A DNA stretch of 64,000 nucleotides from Sediminimonas qiaohouensis DSM 21189 (GCF_000423645.1 NZ_AUIJ01000013.1:38998-102997); one strand, 5' to 3'; shown: positions 15,784 to 24,516, counted from the first letter of the stretch. The notes: generated by a model from the sequence alone, not told the origin. Numbers and translations are program-made.

Positions 15784-17757
15784 TTGGCACAGTCGTCACA
15801 GGCGACGGATGGGCTGTCGTCCATACCGGCGCTTTTGAAGCGTAACGCTGCGGAATTCGGCCACAAGGCTGCATACCGGGAGAAAGAATTCGGCATCTGG
15901 CAAAGCTGGACGTGGAAGCAAGCCGCCGAAGAGATAGACAACCTGGCGCTTGGCCTGATCAACCTCGGGGTCGAAGAGGGTGACTTTGTCGCGATCATCG
16001 GCCGCAACCGGCCGTACCTCTATTGGTCAATGGTCGCCGCGCAGTCGGTCGGGGCGATCCCCGTGCCGCTCTATCAGGATGCCGCGGCCGAAGAGATGGC
16101 TTACGTGCTTGATCACTGCGGCGCGCGCTTTGTCATCGTCGAGGACCAGGAGCAGGTCGACAAGGTGATCGAGGTGCAGGACCAGTTGCACCAGTTCGAG
16201 CATATGATCTACCTCGATCCAAAGGGGCTGCGGAAATACGATCATGCGCGCCTGCATGAGTTCGCTCATATTCAAGAGCAAGGCCACGCCGCACGCGACG
16301 AATTCACGCCTGAGCTGGAAAAGCGCCGCGCCAAGCTGGACTACTCCAGTGTTTGCGTGATGCTTTACACCTCGGGCACGACGGGCAAGCCAAAGGGCGT
16401 TGTCCTGTCGAACCGCAACGTCATCGAGAGCGCCAAGAACAGTGCCGCCTTCGATAACCTTGGCCCCAATGAAGAGGTGCTTGCCTATCTGCCGATGGCA
16501 TGGGTGGGCGATTTCATCTTTTCCATCGGTCAGTCCTATTGGTGCGGATTCTGCGTCAACTGCCCCGAGAACGCGGACACGATGATGATTGACCTGCGCG
16601 AGATCGGGCCGACTTACTACTTCGCGCCTCCGCGGGTGTTCGAGACGCAGTTGACCAACGTCATGATCCGGATGGAGGACGCGGGCCGGTTAAAGAAATG
16701 GCTGTTCGATACCTTCATGGCACATGCGCGTAAGGTTGGGCCCGCTATCCTTGATGGCAAACCCGTCGGCGCGTGGGATCGGATCAAGTACGCCCTTGGC
16801 GATCTGTTCATCTACGGCCCGCTAAAGAACACGCTTGGTTTCAGCCGTGTGCGCGTCGGCTACACCGCCGGCGAGGCGATCGGCCCGGAAATCTTTGATT
16901 TCTATCGCTCTTTGGGGATCAACCTGAAGCAGCTCTATGGTCAGACCGAGGCGACCGTGTTCATCACGGTGCAGCCCGACGGCGAAGTGCGCAGCGATAC
17001 CGTGGGTGTCCCGGCGCCGGGTGTCGAACTGAAGATCAGCGACGATGGAGAGGTCTTTTATCGCAGTCCCGGCGTGTTCGAAAACTACTACAAGAACCCC
17101 GAAAGCACCGCCGATACCAAGGATCCGGATGGCTGGGTCGCAACGGGCGATGCGGGCTTTATCGAAGAAGACACCGGGCACCTGCGCATCATCGACCGCG
17201 CCAAGGATGTCGGCAAGATGTCCGATGGAAGCCTGTTCGCGCCTAAGTATGTCGAGAACAAGCTCAAGTTCTACCCCAACATCTTAGAGGCGGTGGTGTT
17301 CGGCAACGAGCGCGAAAAGTGCATGGCCTTCATCAACATCGACCTGAGTGCCGTGGGCAACTGGGCCGAGCGCAACAACATTGCATACTCGTCCTACCAG
17401 GAGCTGGCCGGACACCCGAAGGTGCTGCAAACCGTTCAGGAACACGTGGAAGAGGTCAACAAATCCGTGGCCGAAGACCCGATGCTATCGGGGTGCCAGG
17501 TGCATCGCTTCTTGATCTTGCACAAGGAACTGGACGCCGATGACGGCGAGATGACCCGCACCCGAAAGGTGCGCCGCCGTATCGTCGAAGACAAGTATAG
17601 CGACCTTATCACCGCGCTTTACGACGGCTCGAAAGAGATCTTCACCAAGACCGAGGTGACCTACGAGGACGGGCGCAAGGGCTCGATCAGTGCGACACTT
17701 GAGATCAGGGACGCGGCCGTGGTGCCGGTGACCCCGCAAAAGGTGGCAGCGGAATGA
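15784..17757 (+). CDS. AMP-dependent acyl-CoA synthetase (long-chain type)
   Basis: A 657-residue adenylate-forming ligase that activates a carboxylic acid to its CoA thioester. The phosphate loop LYTSGTTGKPKGVVLS is near residue 198, the YGQTEA motif near 380, and the GDAGFIEEDTGHLRIIDRAK hinge segment near 457. A TTG at 15784 is preferred: GGGAGG lies seven bases upstream and the product starts MAQSSQATDG. The in-frame ATG at 15712 would give 24 more residues without a visible ribosome site. It is the first gene of the transport cassette and overlaps livG by ATGA. Substrate unknown: fatty or aromatic acid. Confidence 0.88.
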   Translation: MAQSSQATDGLSSIPALLKRNAAEFGHKAAYREKEFGIWQSWTWKQAAEEIDNLALGLINLGVEEGDFVAIIGRNRPYLYWSMVAAQSVGAIPVPLYQDAAAEEMAYVLDHCGARFVIVEDQEQVDKVIEVQDQLHQFEHMIYLDPKGLRKYDHARLHEFAHIQEQGHAARDEFTPELEKRRAKLDYSSVCVMLYTSGTTGKPKGVVLSNRNVIESAKNSAAFDNLGPNEEVLAYLPMAWVGDFIFSIGQSYWCGFCVNCPENADTMMIDLREIGPTYYFAPPRVFETQLTNVMIRMEDAGRLKKWLFDTFMAHARKVGPAILDGKPVGAWDRIKYALGDLFIYGPLKNTLGFSRVRVGYTAGEAIGPEIFDFYRSLGINLKQLYGQTEATVFITVQPDGEVRSDTVGVPAPGVELKISDDGEVFYRSPGVFENYYKNPESTADTKDPDGWVATGDAGFIEEDTGHLRIIDRAKDVGKMSDGSLFAPKYVENKLKFYPNILEAVVFGNEREKCMAFINIDLSAVGNWAERNNIAYSSYQELAGHPKVLQTVQEHVEEVNKSVAEDPMLSGCQVHRFLILHKELDADDGEMTRTRKVRRRIVEDKYSDLITALYDGSKEIFTKTEVTYEDGRKGSISATLEIRDAAVVPVTPQKVAAE

Positions 17758-18575
17758 ACCAGATGACAGAAGAAGGCTACGTCACCGAAGACGGACGCAC
17801 CATTGGCGGTAAGCTGATGGAAATGAAGCACATTTCGCTGCGGTTCGGCGGGGTCAAGGCGATCACCGATATCAGCTTTGATATCCGCGAGGGCGAGATC
17901 CGCGCGATCATCGGGCCGAACGGGGCGGGGAAGTCCTCGATGCTGAACGTCGTCAGCGGATTTTACGTGCCGCAAGAGGGCGAAGTTTGGTTCCGCGGCG
18001 AGAAGCGCCCGCAGATGCGCCCCTACGAAGTGGCCCGCCAGGGCATCGCCCGCACGTTCCAGAACATCGCCCTGTTCGAGGGTATGAGCGTTCTGGACAA
18101 CGTGATGACGGGGCGCCTGACGCATATGCAAACGGGCATCGCGGCGCAGGCCCTGTGGAAGGGCAAAGCCGAGCGCGAAGAGGTCGAAAACCGCGAGTTC
18201 GTTGAAAAGATTATCGATTTTCTGGAAATCCAGGCGATCCGCAAAACGCCGGTGGCGAACCTGCCATACGGCATGAAAAAGCGCGTCGAGCTTGCCCGTG
18301 CCTTGGCGGCCGAGCCCAAGCTGCTGCTGCTGGACGAGCCCATGGCGGGCATGAACGTCGAGGAAAAAGAGGACATGAGCCGCTTCGTTCTCGATGTGAA
18401 TGACGAGTTCGGCACGACCATCGCCCTGATTGAACACGACATGGGCGTGGTTATGGATCTTAGCGACCGGGTCGTCGTCATGGATTACGGCAAGAAGATC
18501 GGCGACGGAACGCCGGACGAGGTTCGCAACAACCAGGACGTCATCGACGCCTATCTGGGGGTGTCACATGACTGA
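17754..18575 (+). CDS. Branched-chain-type ABC transporter ATPase LivG
   Basis: A 273-residue ATP-binding subunit of a HAAT-type importer. Walker A is GPNGAGKSS near residue 57, the signature region reads LPYGMKKRVELARAL, which is normal for LivG rather than LSGGQ, and Walker B is LLLLDEPMAGMN followed by the switch His in LIEHDMGVVM. It overlaps the upstream ligase by 4 bases and its own stop overlaps a 28-codon ORF. With livH, livM, livF and the binding protein it completes a full importer; linkage to two CoA ligases suggests an organic acid rather than an amino acid as substrate. Confidence 0.93.
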   Translation: MNQMTEEGYVTEDGRTIGGKLMEMKHISLRFGGVKAITDISFDIREGEIRAIIGPNGAGKSSMLNVVSGFYVPQEGEVWFRGEKRPQMRPYEVARQGIARTFQNIALFEGMSVLDNVMTGRLTHMQTGIAAQALWKGKAEREEVENREFVEKIIDFLEIQAIRKTPVANLPYGMKKRVELARALAAEPKLLLLDEPMAGMNVEEKEDMSRFVLDVNDEFGTTIALIEHDMGVVMDLSDRVVVMDYGKKIGDGTPDEVRNNQDVIDAYLGVSHD

Positions 18576-18654
18576 TTTTTTCACGTCGGTAAAACGTCGG
18601 TATCGCGTCGGTAAGCCGACAGTGCCGCAGCGTAACGCGAAAACGGAGGCTTGA
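18568..18654 (+). CDS. Possible 28-residue ORF between livG and livH
   Basis: An ATG at 18568 overlaps the livG stop and opens 28 codons, MTDFFTSVKRRYRVG onward, ending 3 bases before the livH start. It is basic and has no recognisable domain. Its middle is built from copies of CGTCGGTA, including a 20-mer found again at 63207. It may serve to couple translation from livG to livH rather than make a functional protein; it may equally be a repeat insertion. Confidence 0.3.
   Translation: MTDFFTSVKRRYRVGKPTVPQRNAKTEA
18594..18613 (+). repeat. 20-bp repeat ACGTCGGTATCGCGTCGGTA, copy 1
   Basis: This 20-mer occurs exactly twice as far as I can see, here and at 63207-63226. Each copy is itself two CGTCGGTA units. 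Here it is preceded by a further unit at 18584-18591, giving three units in the livG-livH junction. Confidence 0.8.
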
Positions 18655-18657
18655 TCC

Positions 18658-19644
18658 ATGCCTGAACAGGTACTTTGGGGAATGGAGGTCTTCCTGAACG
18701 GCCTCATGGCGGGCGTGCTCTATGCGCTGGTCGCTCTTGGCTTTGTCCTGATCTTCAAGGCGTCCGGGATTTTCAACTTCAGCCAGGGCGTGATGGCCCT
18801 TTTCGCGGCGCTGACGCTGGTGGGCATCATGGAAGGGCAGGTTCCATTCAGTCACTTGATCAATGCCGCCCTTGGCACCGATGTGCACCATTTCGGATGG
18901 CACGTGCCGGCCTTTGCCGCGATTTTGCTGACAATGGGGGTGATGGTCCTGCTGGCCTGGGCGGTGAACCAGTTCATTTTCCGGCATCTCGTTGGACAAG
19001 AGCCGATCATCCTGTTCATGGCAACAATCGGCTTGGCGTATTTCCTGGAAGGGTTCGGCGACATCATGTGGGGCAGCGACATCAAGAAGCTTGATGTCGG
19101 CCTTCCGCAGGGGATCAACGGCATGATCGATGAGGTCACTTACAACATCTTTGGCTACGGCTTCTTCATCGACAATCTTGATATATGGGCAACCGTGATC
19201 GCGGCGTTGCTGGTGATCGTGCTGACCATATACAGCCAGTATTCCAAGCAAGGCCGCGCCCTGCGCGCCGTGGCGGATGACCACCAGGCGGCGCTGTCGG
19301 TCGGTATTTCGCTCAAGTTCATCTGGGTTCTGGTCTGGTCCATCGCCGGGTTCGTTGCCCTCGTGGCGGGGATCATGTGGGGCACCAAGTCGGGCGTTCA
19401 GTTCTCGCTATCGCTGATCGCGCTCAAGGCTCTGCCGGTGCTGATGCTGGGCGGCTTCACCTCGATCCCCGGCGCCATCGTTGGGGGCCTGATCATCGGC
19501 GTGGGTGAGAAACTGTTCGAGTTCCTTGTCGGGTCCATGATTGGCGGGGCGACCGAGAACTGGTTCGCCTATGTTCTCGCCCTGATTTTCCTCGTGTTCC
19601 GGCCGCAGGGCCTGTTCGGCGAGAAGATCATCGAGAGGGTATAG
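18658..19644 (+). CDS. Branched-chain-type ABC transporter permease LivH
   Basis: A 328-residue inner-membrane permease with about eight hydrophobic segments. The N-terminal segment GVLYALVALGFVLIFKASG and the C-terminal motif around LPVLMLGGFTSIPGAIVGGL are characteristic of LivH. The middle contains a loop of about 40 residues before FGYGFFIDNLDIWATV. It sits between livG and a small membrane protein gene, two bases from the latter. It forms the heteromeric channel with LivM. Confidence 0.92.
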   Translation: MPEQVLWGMEVFLNGLMAGVLYALVALGFVLIFKASGIFNFSQGVMALFAALTLVGIMEGQVPFSHLINAALGTDVHHFGWHVPAFAAILLTMGVMVLLAWAVNQFIFRHLVGQEPIILFMATIGLAYFLEGFGDIMWGSDIKKLDVGLPQGINGMIDEVTYNIFGYGFFIDNLDIWATVIAALLVIVLTIYSQYSKQGRALRAVADDHQAALSVGISLKFIWVLVWSIAGFVALVAGIMWGTKSGVQFSLSLIALKALPVLMLGGFTSIPGAIVGGLIIGVGEKLFEFLVGSMIGGATENWFAYVLALIFLVFRPQGLFGEKIIERV

Positions 19645-19646
19645 AT

Positions 19647-19877
19647 ATGCGCAAGCTGATTGCCATAGCAAACGTGATCGCCTGGTCGGGGTTCTGGGCT
19701 TTCGGCTACCTGGCGATCACGGCCGAGGGCCTCAGCGAGCGGCAGCTTCTGATCGCTGCCATGCTGGCAGGGTTTGGGTTTTTGACCGGGATCGTGACCT
19801 ATCTCAATCTGTCTGCGCCCAAGCGCGCCACGTCGAACAACCCGGCGACCAAAGCCGGGACCATGCAGGAAGGGTAA
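19647..19877 (+). CDS. Small membrane protein within the Liv-type operon
   Basis: A 76-residue protein with two hydrophobic segments (about 5-27 and 35-55; IAWSGFWAFGYLAI and LIAAMLAGFGFLTGIV) and a polar C-terminal tail. I do not recognise the family. It lies two bases after livH and six before livM, so it is co-translated with the permeases and may be an accessory subunit of the transporter, possibly stabilising the complex. There is no homology-based evidence for this. Confidence 0.75.
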   Translation: MRKLIAIANVIAWSGFWAFGYLAITAEGLSERQLLIAAMLAGFGFLTGIVTYLNLSAPKRATSNNPATKAGTMQEG

Positions 19878-19883
19878 CAAGAG

Positions 19884-20960
19884 ATGTTCTATCGCGAAGC
19901 GGGGGATTTCAAGACGTCCTACAAGGACGACAATCAGACCTTCCCGATCAAGTTCGACCGCTACCGCTACTACGCCGTCCTTTTGTTCGGCTTTGCCGTG
20001 GTGCCATTCCTGATCGATGACTATTGGGTGAACGCCATTTTCATGCCGTTCCTGATCTATGCCATTGCCGCGATCGGGCTGAATATCCTTGTCGGCTATT
20101 GCGGGCAGGTCAGTCTCGGCACCGGCGGGTTCATGGCGGTCGGGGCCTACGCGGTTTACAAGCTGATGACCGCGTTTCCGGATGTGAATATCTTTTTCCA
20201 CGTGATCATCGCCGGGGCAATCACGGCAATAGTTGGTTTGCTGTTCGGCCTTCCATCCCTGCGGATCAAGGGGTTCTACCTTGCCGTGGCGACGCTGGCG
20301 GCGCAGTTCTTCCTGGTGTGGTTGTTCAACCGCGTTCCGTGGTTCTACAACTACTCGGCCTCGGGACAGATCAGCGCGCCCGAGCGCACCGTTTTCGGCG
20401 TTCCGGTCACCGGAGCGGAAACCAGCGCATGGGCCACCTACCTGTTCTGCCTTGTCTTTGTGTTCCTGAGCGCGATTGTTGCGCGCAACCTCACGCGCGG
20501 TAGCGTTGGCCGCAAATGGATGGCGATCCGGGACATGGATATCGCCGCCGAGATCATTGGCGTTAACCCGCTCAAGGCCAAGCTGAGTGCCTTTGCGATT
20601 TCATCCTTCTTCATCGGCATCTCGGGCGCGCTGTTCTTTGCCGTCTATCTAGGGGCTGTCGAAGTGGGCGAGGCGTTCGGTATCAACAAGTCGTTCCTGG
20701 TGCTGTTCATGGTCATCATTGGCGGTCTCGGGTCGATATTCGGCTCGTTCGCGGGGGCGGCATTTCTTGTGCTGTTGCCTGTCCTTCTGAAGAATACGCT
20801 GGTTGGCGGACTTGGCTGGCCGACCGATTTGGCTGCGCACCTGGAGTTCATGATTGTCGGCGGTTTGATCATCACGTTCCTCGTGGCCGAGCCGCATGGG
20901 TTGGCGCAGCTATGGCGCGTGGCCAAGCAAAAACTGAGACTCTGGCCTTTCCCGCACTGA
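19884..20960 (+). CDS. Branched-chain-type ABC transporter permease LivM
   Basis: A 358-residue inner-membrane permease with about ten hydrophobic segments. GLNILVGYCGQVSLGTGGFMAVGAY near residue 62-86 is the LivM signature, and the cytoplasmic coupling segment around GRKWMAIRDMDIAAEIIGVN is conserved in the family. A polar N-terminus of about 30 residues precedes the first membrane segment. It is part of the acyl-ligase/Liv operon and is followed 73 bases later by the binding protein. Confidence 0.92.
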   Translation: MFYREAGDFKTSYKDDNQTFPIKFDRYRYYAVLLFGFAVVPFLIDDYWVNAIFMPFLIYAIAAIGLNILVGYCGQVSLGTGGFMAVGAYAVYKLMTAFPDVNIFFHVIIAGAITAIVGLLFGLPSLRIKGFYLAVATLAAQFFLVWLFNRVPWFYNYSASGQISAPERTVFGVPVTGAETSAWATYLFCLVFVFLSAIVARNLTRGSVGRKWMAIRDMDIAAEIIGVNPLKAKLSAFAISSFFIGISGALFFAVYLGAVEVGEAFGINKSFLVLFMVIIGGLGSIFGSFAGAAFLVLLPVLLKNTLVGGLGWPTDLAAHLEFMIVGGLIITFLVAEPHGLAQLWRVAKQKLRLWPFPH

Positions 20961-21033
20961 GTGTGGGGTGGGCACCTGTTCGGGGGCAACCCTGATATCA
21001 CCATCGGAAAAAAACCAAGGGAGGATATACCCG

Positions 21034-22317
21034 ATGAAACTGAAACTGATTACTGCCGCTGCCGCCACGTTGATGGCCGCAGCCCCGGCAATGGCGGAAC
21101 TCGTGTTCCCGTCATTGTCCTATCGCACGGGTCCCTACGCGGCCAACGGCATCCCGTTCGCGGATGGCTACGCGGATTACTTCACGCTGTTGAATGAGCG
21201 CGACGGCGGCATCGGCGGCGAGCCGATCCGCATGGTCGAGTGCGAAACCGGCTACAACACCGAGAAGGGTGTTGAGTGCTACGAGGCCACCAAGGGCGAA
21301 GGCTCACTGGTGTATCAGCCGCTTTCGACCGGGATCACCTATCAGTTGATCCCCAAAGTCACCGCGGACGGCATTCCGATGCATTCGATGGGCTATGGCC
21401 GGACCTCGGCCAAGAACGGCGAGGTGTTCCGCAATATCTTCAACTATCCCGCCAACTACTGGGACGGCGCCAGCCACGCGGTGACGCACATCCTGAACGA
21501 GAACGATGGCGACATCAGCGACAAGACCATCGCGCTGGTTTACCACAACTCGGCCTACGGCAAGGAGCCGATCCGCACGCTGGAGGAGCTGAGCAAGAAG
21601 CACGGCTATGACCTGACGCTGCTGCCGGTGGATCACCCCGGCCAGGAGCAGAAGTCGCAGTGGCTGCAAATCCGCCGTGAAAAGCCAGATTATGTCGTGA
21701 TGTGGGGCTGGGGCGTTATGAACCAGGTCGCCATCCAGGAAGCCGTGAACATCCGCTATCCGATGGAAAACTTCATCGGCATCTGGTGGTCCGGGTCCGA
21801 GAACGACGTGAAGCCGGCCGGCGCGGGCGCCCATGGTTACAAGGCGCTGACCTTCCACAACTTCGGCACCGACTATCCGCTCTATGATGACCTGCAGGAG
21901 TATGTCATCGACGCGGGCAAGGCAGCCGGCGCCGGCGATCAGGTTGGCACCGTGCTTTACAACCGCGGCATGTACGCGGCGATGCTTGCAGCAGAAGCAG
22001 CCAAGACGGCCCAGGAAATCCACGGCACTAGCGCGATCACCTCTGAGATGATGCGTGACGGCATGGAGGCCCTGGAGATGACCGAAGAGAAGATGGCCGA
22101 GCTTGGCCTGCCGAACTTCGGTCCGGAATTCACCGTGACCTGCGAAAACCACGGCGGCAACGGCTATGGCGCCGTTGCGCAGTGGGATGCAGAAGCCGGT
22201 GAATGGAACATGATCACCGACTACTTCCAGTCGGACCAGGAGGTTCTTGCGCCGCTGATCGAGGCGGATTCCATGGCTTATGCCGAGGAAAACGACATCG
22301 AGCCTGGCTGCGACTGA
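21034..22317 (+). CDS. Periplasmic substrate-binding protein of the Liv-type transporter
   Basis: A 427-residue type-I periplasmic binding protein. A Sec signal peptide ends at APAMA (residue 21), followed by ELVFPSLSYRTGPYA. The ligand-binding fold shows GYADYFTLLNERDGGIGG and VECETGYNTEKGVECYEA in lobe one and VVMWGWGVMNQVAIQEA in lobe two. The ATG at 21034 has GGGAGGA upstream; the open frame before it is unrelated. An 11-bp hairpin follows the stop. The ligand is not deducible; the tryptophan/tyrosine-rich pocket segments would suit an aromatic or hydrophobic acid (inference). Confidence 0.9.
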   Translation: MKLKLITAAAATLMAAAPAMAELVFPSLSYRTGPYAANGIPFADGYADYFTLLNERDGGIGGEPIRMVECETGYNTEKGVECYEATKGEGSLVYQPLSTGITYQLIPKVTADGIPMHSMGYGRTSAKNGEVFRNIFNYPANYWDGASHAVTHILNENDGDISDKTIALVYHNSAYGKEPIRTLEELSKKHGYDLTLLPVDHPGQEQKSQWLQIRREKPDYVVMWGWGVMNQVAIQEAVNIRYPMENFIGIWWSGSENDVKPAGAGAHGYKALTFHNFGTDYPLYDDLQEYVIDAGKAAGAGDQVGTVLYNRGMYAAMLAAEAAKTAQEIHGTSAITSEMMRDGMEALEMTEEKMAELGLPNFGPEFTVTCENHGGNGYGAVAQWDAEAGEWNMITDYFQSDQEVLAPLIEADSMAYAEENDIEPGCD

Positions 22318-22329
22318 TCCACGACACGC

Positions 22330-22357
22330 ATCCCGGCCGCATCCCTGCGGCCGGGAT
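22330..22357 (+). terminator. Strong hairpin after the binding-protein gene
   Basis: A perfect 11-bp stem ATCCCGGCCGC / GCGGCCGGGAT with a 6-base loop and no T-tract. Such hairpins after binding-protein genes usually protect the upstream mRNA from 3' decay or partly attenuate transcription, raising binding-protein levels above the rest of the operon. Confidence 0.65.
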
Positions 22358-22386
22358 CACCCCGACAGATTTGGAAAGAGAATCCC

Positions 22387-23211
22387 ATGCTGGATGCCGG
22401 TCACACAGACGAGACCCTTCTCGAGGTCAACAACATCGAAGTGATCTACAATCACGTGATCCTCGTGCTCAAGGGGGTTAGCCTCAAGGTGCCCAAGGGC
22501 GGCATCACTGCCCTTCTGGGTGGCAATGGCGCGGGTAAGACGACGACGCTCAAGGCCATTTCGAACCTTTTGCATTCCGAGCGCGGCGAAGTGACCAAGG
22601 GCAACATCAAGTACCTGGGCGAGCGCGTGCAAGATCAGACGCCGACCGCCCTGGTTGAAAAGGGTGTCGTGCAGGTGATGGAGGGCCGTCACTGCTTTGA
22701 GCACCTCACGGTCGAGGAAAACCTGATGACCGGCGCCTATACCCGCAAGGACGGCAAGGGCGCGATCAACGCGGATCTTGAGATGGTCTATGACTATTTC
22801 CCGCGCCTGCGCGAGCGCCGCAAGAGCCAGGCGGGCTATACCTCGGGTGGGGAACAACAGATGGTCGCGATTGGCCGCGCATTGATGTCGCGGCCCACGA
22901 TGATCCTTTTGGACGAGCCGAGCATGGGCCTTGCGCCGCAGTTGGTCGAAGAGATTTTTGGCATCGTCAAAAGCCTCAATGAAAATGAGGGCAACACGTT
23001 CCTGTTGGCCGAGCAGAACACCAACGTGGCGCTGCGGTTTGCGCATTATGGCTATATTCTCGAATCCGGTCGCGTCGTGATGGACGGCCCGGCCGATGAC
23101 CTTCGTGAAAACCCGGACGTGAAGGAATTCTACCTCGGCATGTCGGACGAGGGGCGCAAGAGCTTCCGCGACGTGCGCAGCTACCGCCGCCGCAAGCGTT
23201 GGCTGAGCTGA
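22387..23211 (+). CDS. Branched-chain-type ABC transporter ATPase LivF
   Basis: A 274-residue second ATPase of the importer. Walker A is GGNGAGKTT near residue 41, the signature is YTSGGEQQMVAIGRAL, and Walker B is MILLDEPSMGLAPQ. The C-terminal 25 residues (GRKSFRDVRSYRRRKRWLS) are a basic extension beyond the usual LivF length of about 235-250. It lies 69 bases after the binding protein, across the hairpin, and is followed by another hairpin at 23218-23238. Confidence 0.92.
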   Translation: MLDAGHTDETLLEVNNIEVIYNHVILVLKGVSLKVPKGGITALLGGNGAGKTTTLKAISNLLHSERGEVTKGNIKYLGERVQDQTPTALVEKGVVQVMEGRHCFEHLTVEENLMTGAYTRKDGKGAINADLEMVYDYFPRLRERRKSQAGYTSGGEQQMVAIGRALMSRPTMILLDEPSMGLAPQLVEEIFGIVKSLNENEGNTFLLAEQNTNVALRFAHYGYILESGRVVMDGPADDLRENPDVKEFYLGMSDEGRKSFRDVRSYRRRKRWLS

Positions 23212-23217
23212 TGGTTT

Positions 23218-23238
23218 GAGCGGGGTATCGCCCCGCTC
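23218..23238 (+). terminator. Hairpin after livF
   Basis: An 8-bp stem GAGCGGGG / CCCCGCTC with a 5-base loop lies seven bases past the livF stop and 57 before the ligase start. There is no T-tract, so it may only attenuate. Confidence 0.5.
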
Positions 23239-23295
23239 CCATCACAGACCGCCACCACCCGCATCTGCCTGTCCCTTTTTGAAAGAGTGCTTCCT

Positions 23296-24516
23296 ATGAG
23301 CCACTATTTTGATGAAATGGAAGCGCGCTCGCCGCAGGATCGCGAGACCGCGATCGCCCGCGCGCTGCCAGCCCAAATCGCCCGTGCCAAGGAATTGCCG
23401 GGGTATCGTGGCGCGCTTGATGGCGTCGACCCCGCCACGATTACCCGCGCGGCGGATCTTGCGGCGCTTCCGGTGTTGCGCAAATCGGATCTGAGCCGGG
23501 CGCAGGCCGATAATGGGCCCTTTGGCGGGCTGACGACGCGGCCCGCCAGCGGGTTTGCGCATATCTTCCAATCCCCCGGTCCGATCTACGAACCGGGCGG
23601 CGCCGCGCATGACTGGTGGCGCATGGGCCGCTTTTTGCATGCCTGTGGAATTGGGCAGGGCGATATCGTCCAGAACTGCTTTGGCTATCACCTGACGCCC
23701 GCCGGGATGATCTTTGAATCCGGCGCGCGTGCGGTTGGCGCGGCTGTTGTGCCCGCGGGCACCGGGCAGACCGAGCTACAGGTGCGCGCGGCGGCCGATA
23801 TCGGCGTCACCGCCTATGCCGGGACGCCCGATTACCTGAAGATCATCCTCGATAAGGCCGACGAGATGGGCGTGCCCCTGTCGATTACCCGCGCGGCCGT
23901 GGGTGGCGGGGCGCTGTTCCCGTCGCTGCGCCAGGAATACGCGAACCGGGGGATCACCTGTTTGCAATGCTATGCTACCGCCGATCTGGGCAACATCGCG
24001 TATGAATCCGAGGCGATGGAAGGCATGATCGTGGATGAAAGCGTGATCGTCGAGATCGTGACGCCGGGCACCGGCGATCCGGTCGAGCCGGGGCAGGTGG
24101 GCGAGGTGGTTGTTACCACGCTCAACCCCGATTACCCGCTGATCCGCTTTGCCACCGGGGACCTCAGCGCCGTTCTTGAGGGGCTGAGCCCCTGCGGCCG
24201 GACCAACATGCGCATCAAGGGGTGGATGGGACGCGCCGACCAGACGACCAAGATCAAGGGCATGTTCGTGCGCCCCGAACAGGTGGCCGAACTGGTCTCG
24301 CGCCACGACGACATTGCCCGCGCCCGCGTGATCGCCACCCGCGAGGGCGAGATGGACGTGATGACCGTGCAGATCGAGGCATCGGGCGGCGCGGCAGACA
24401 GTTTTGCCGATACGGTGCGCGATGTGCTCAAGCTCAAGGGGCAGGTCGAAGTGGTGAACCCCGGCAGCCTGCCCAACGACGGCAAGGTGATCGAGGACCG
24501 GCGCAGCTACGACTGA
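23296..24516 (+). CDS. PaaK-like AMP-binding protein lacking the usual phosphate loop
   Basis: A 406-residue protein of the phenylacetate-CoA ligase family, last gene of the transport cassette. It has the family middle motif TAYAGTPDYLKIILDKA, the segment LQCYATADLGNIAYE, the hinge region PLIRFATGDLSAV and a C-terminal DGKVIEDRR with the expected Lys. The normal SSGTTGKP phosphate loop is replaced by QSPGPIYEPGG near residue 92. It may use a modified ATP site or catalyse a different acyl transfer. ATG at 23296 is preferred over an in-frame GTG at 23287. Substrate unknown. Confidence 0.8.
   Translation: MSHYFDEMEARSPQDRETAIARALPAQIARAKELPGYRGALDGVDPATITRAADLAALPVLRKSDLSRAQADNGPFGGLTTRPASGFAHIFQSPGPIYEPGGAAHDWWRMGRFLHACGIGQGDIVQNCFGYHLTPAGMIFESGARAVGAAVVPAGTGQTELQVRAAADIGVTAYAGTPDYLKIILDKADEMGVPLSITRAAVGGGALFPSLRQEYANRGITCLQCYATADLGNIAYESEAMEGMIVDESVIVEIVTPGTGDPVEPGQVGEVVVTTLNPDYPLIRFATGDLSAVLEGLSPCGRTNMRIKGWMGRADQTTKIKGMFVRPEQVAELVSRHDDIARARVIATREGEMDVMTVQIEASGGAADSFADTVRDVLKLKGQVEVVNPGSLPNDGKVIEDRRSYD

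Noticed and set aside
18300..18360. Missing LSGGQ signature in LivG as a sign of inactivity
   Set aside because: LivG-type ATPases normally have a divergent signature (LPYG..RRLEIARAL), so LPYGMKKRVELARAL is ordinary.
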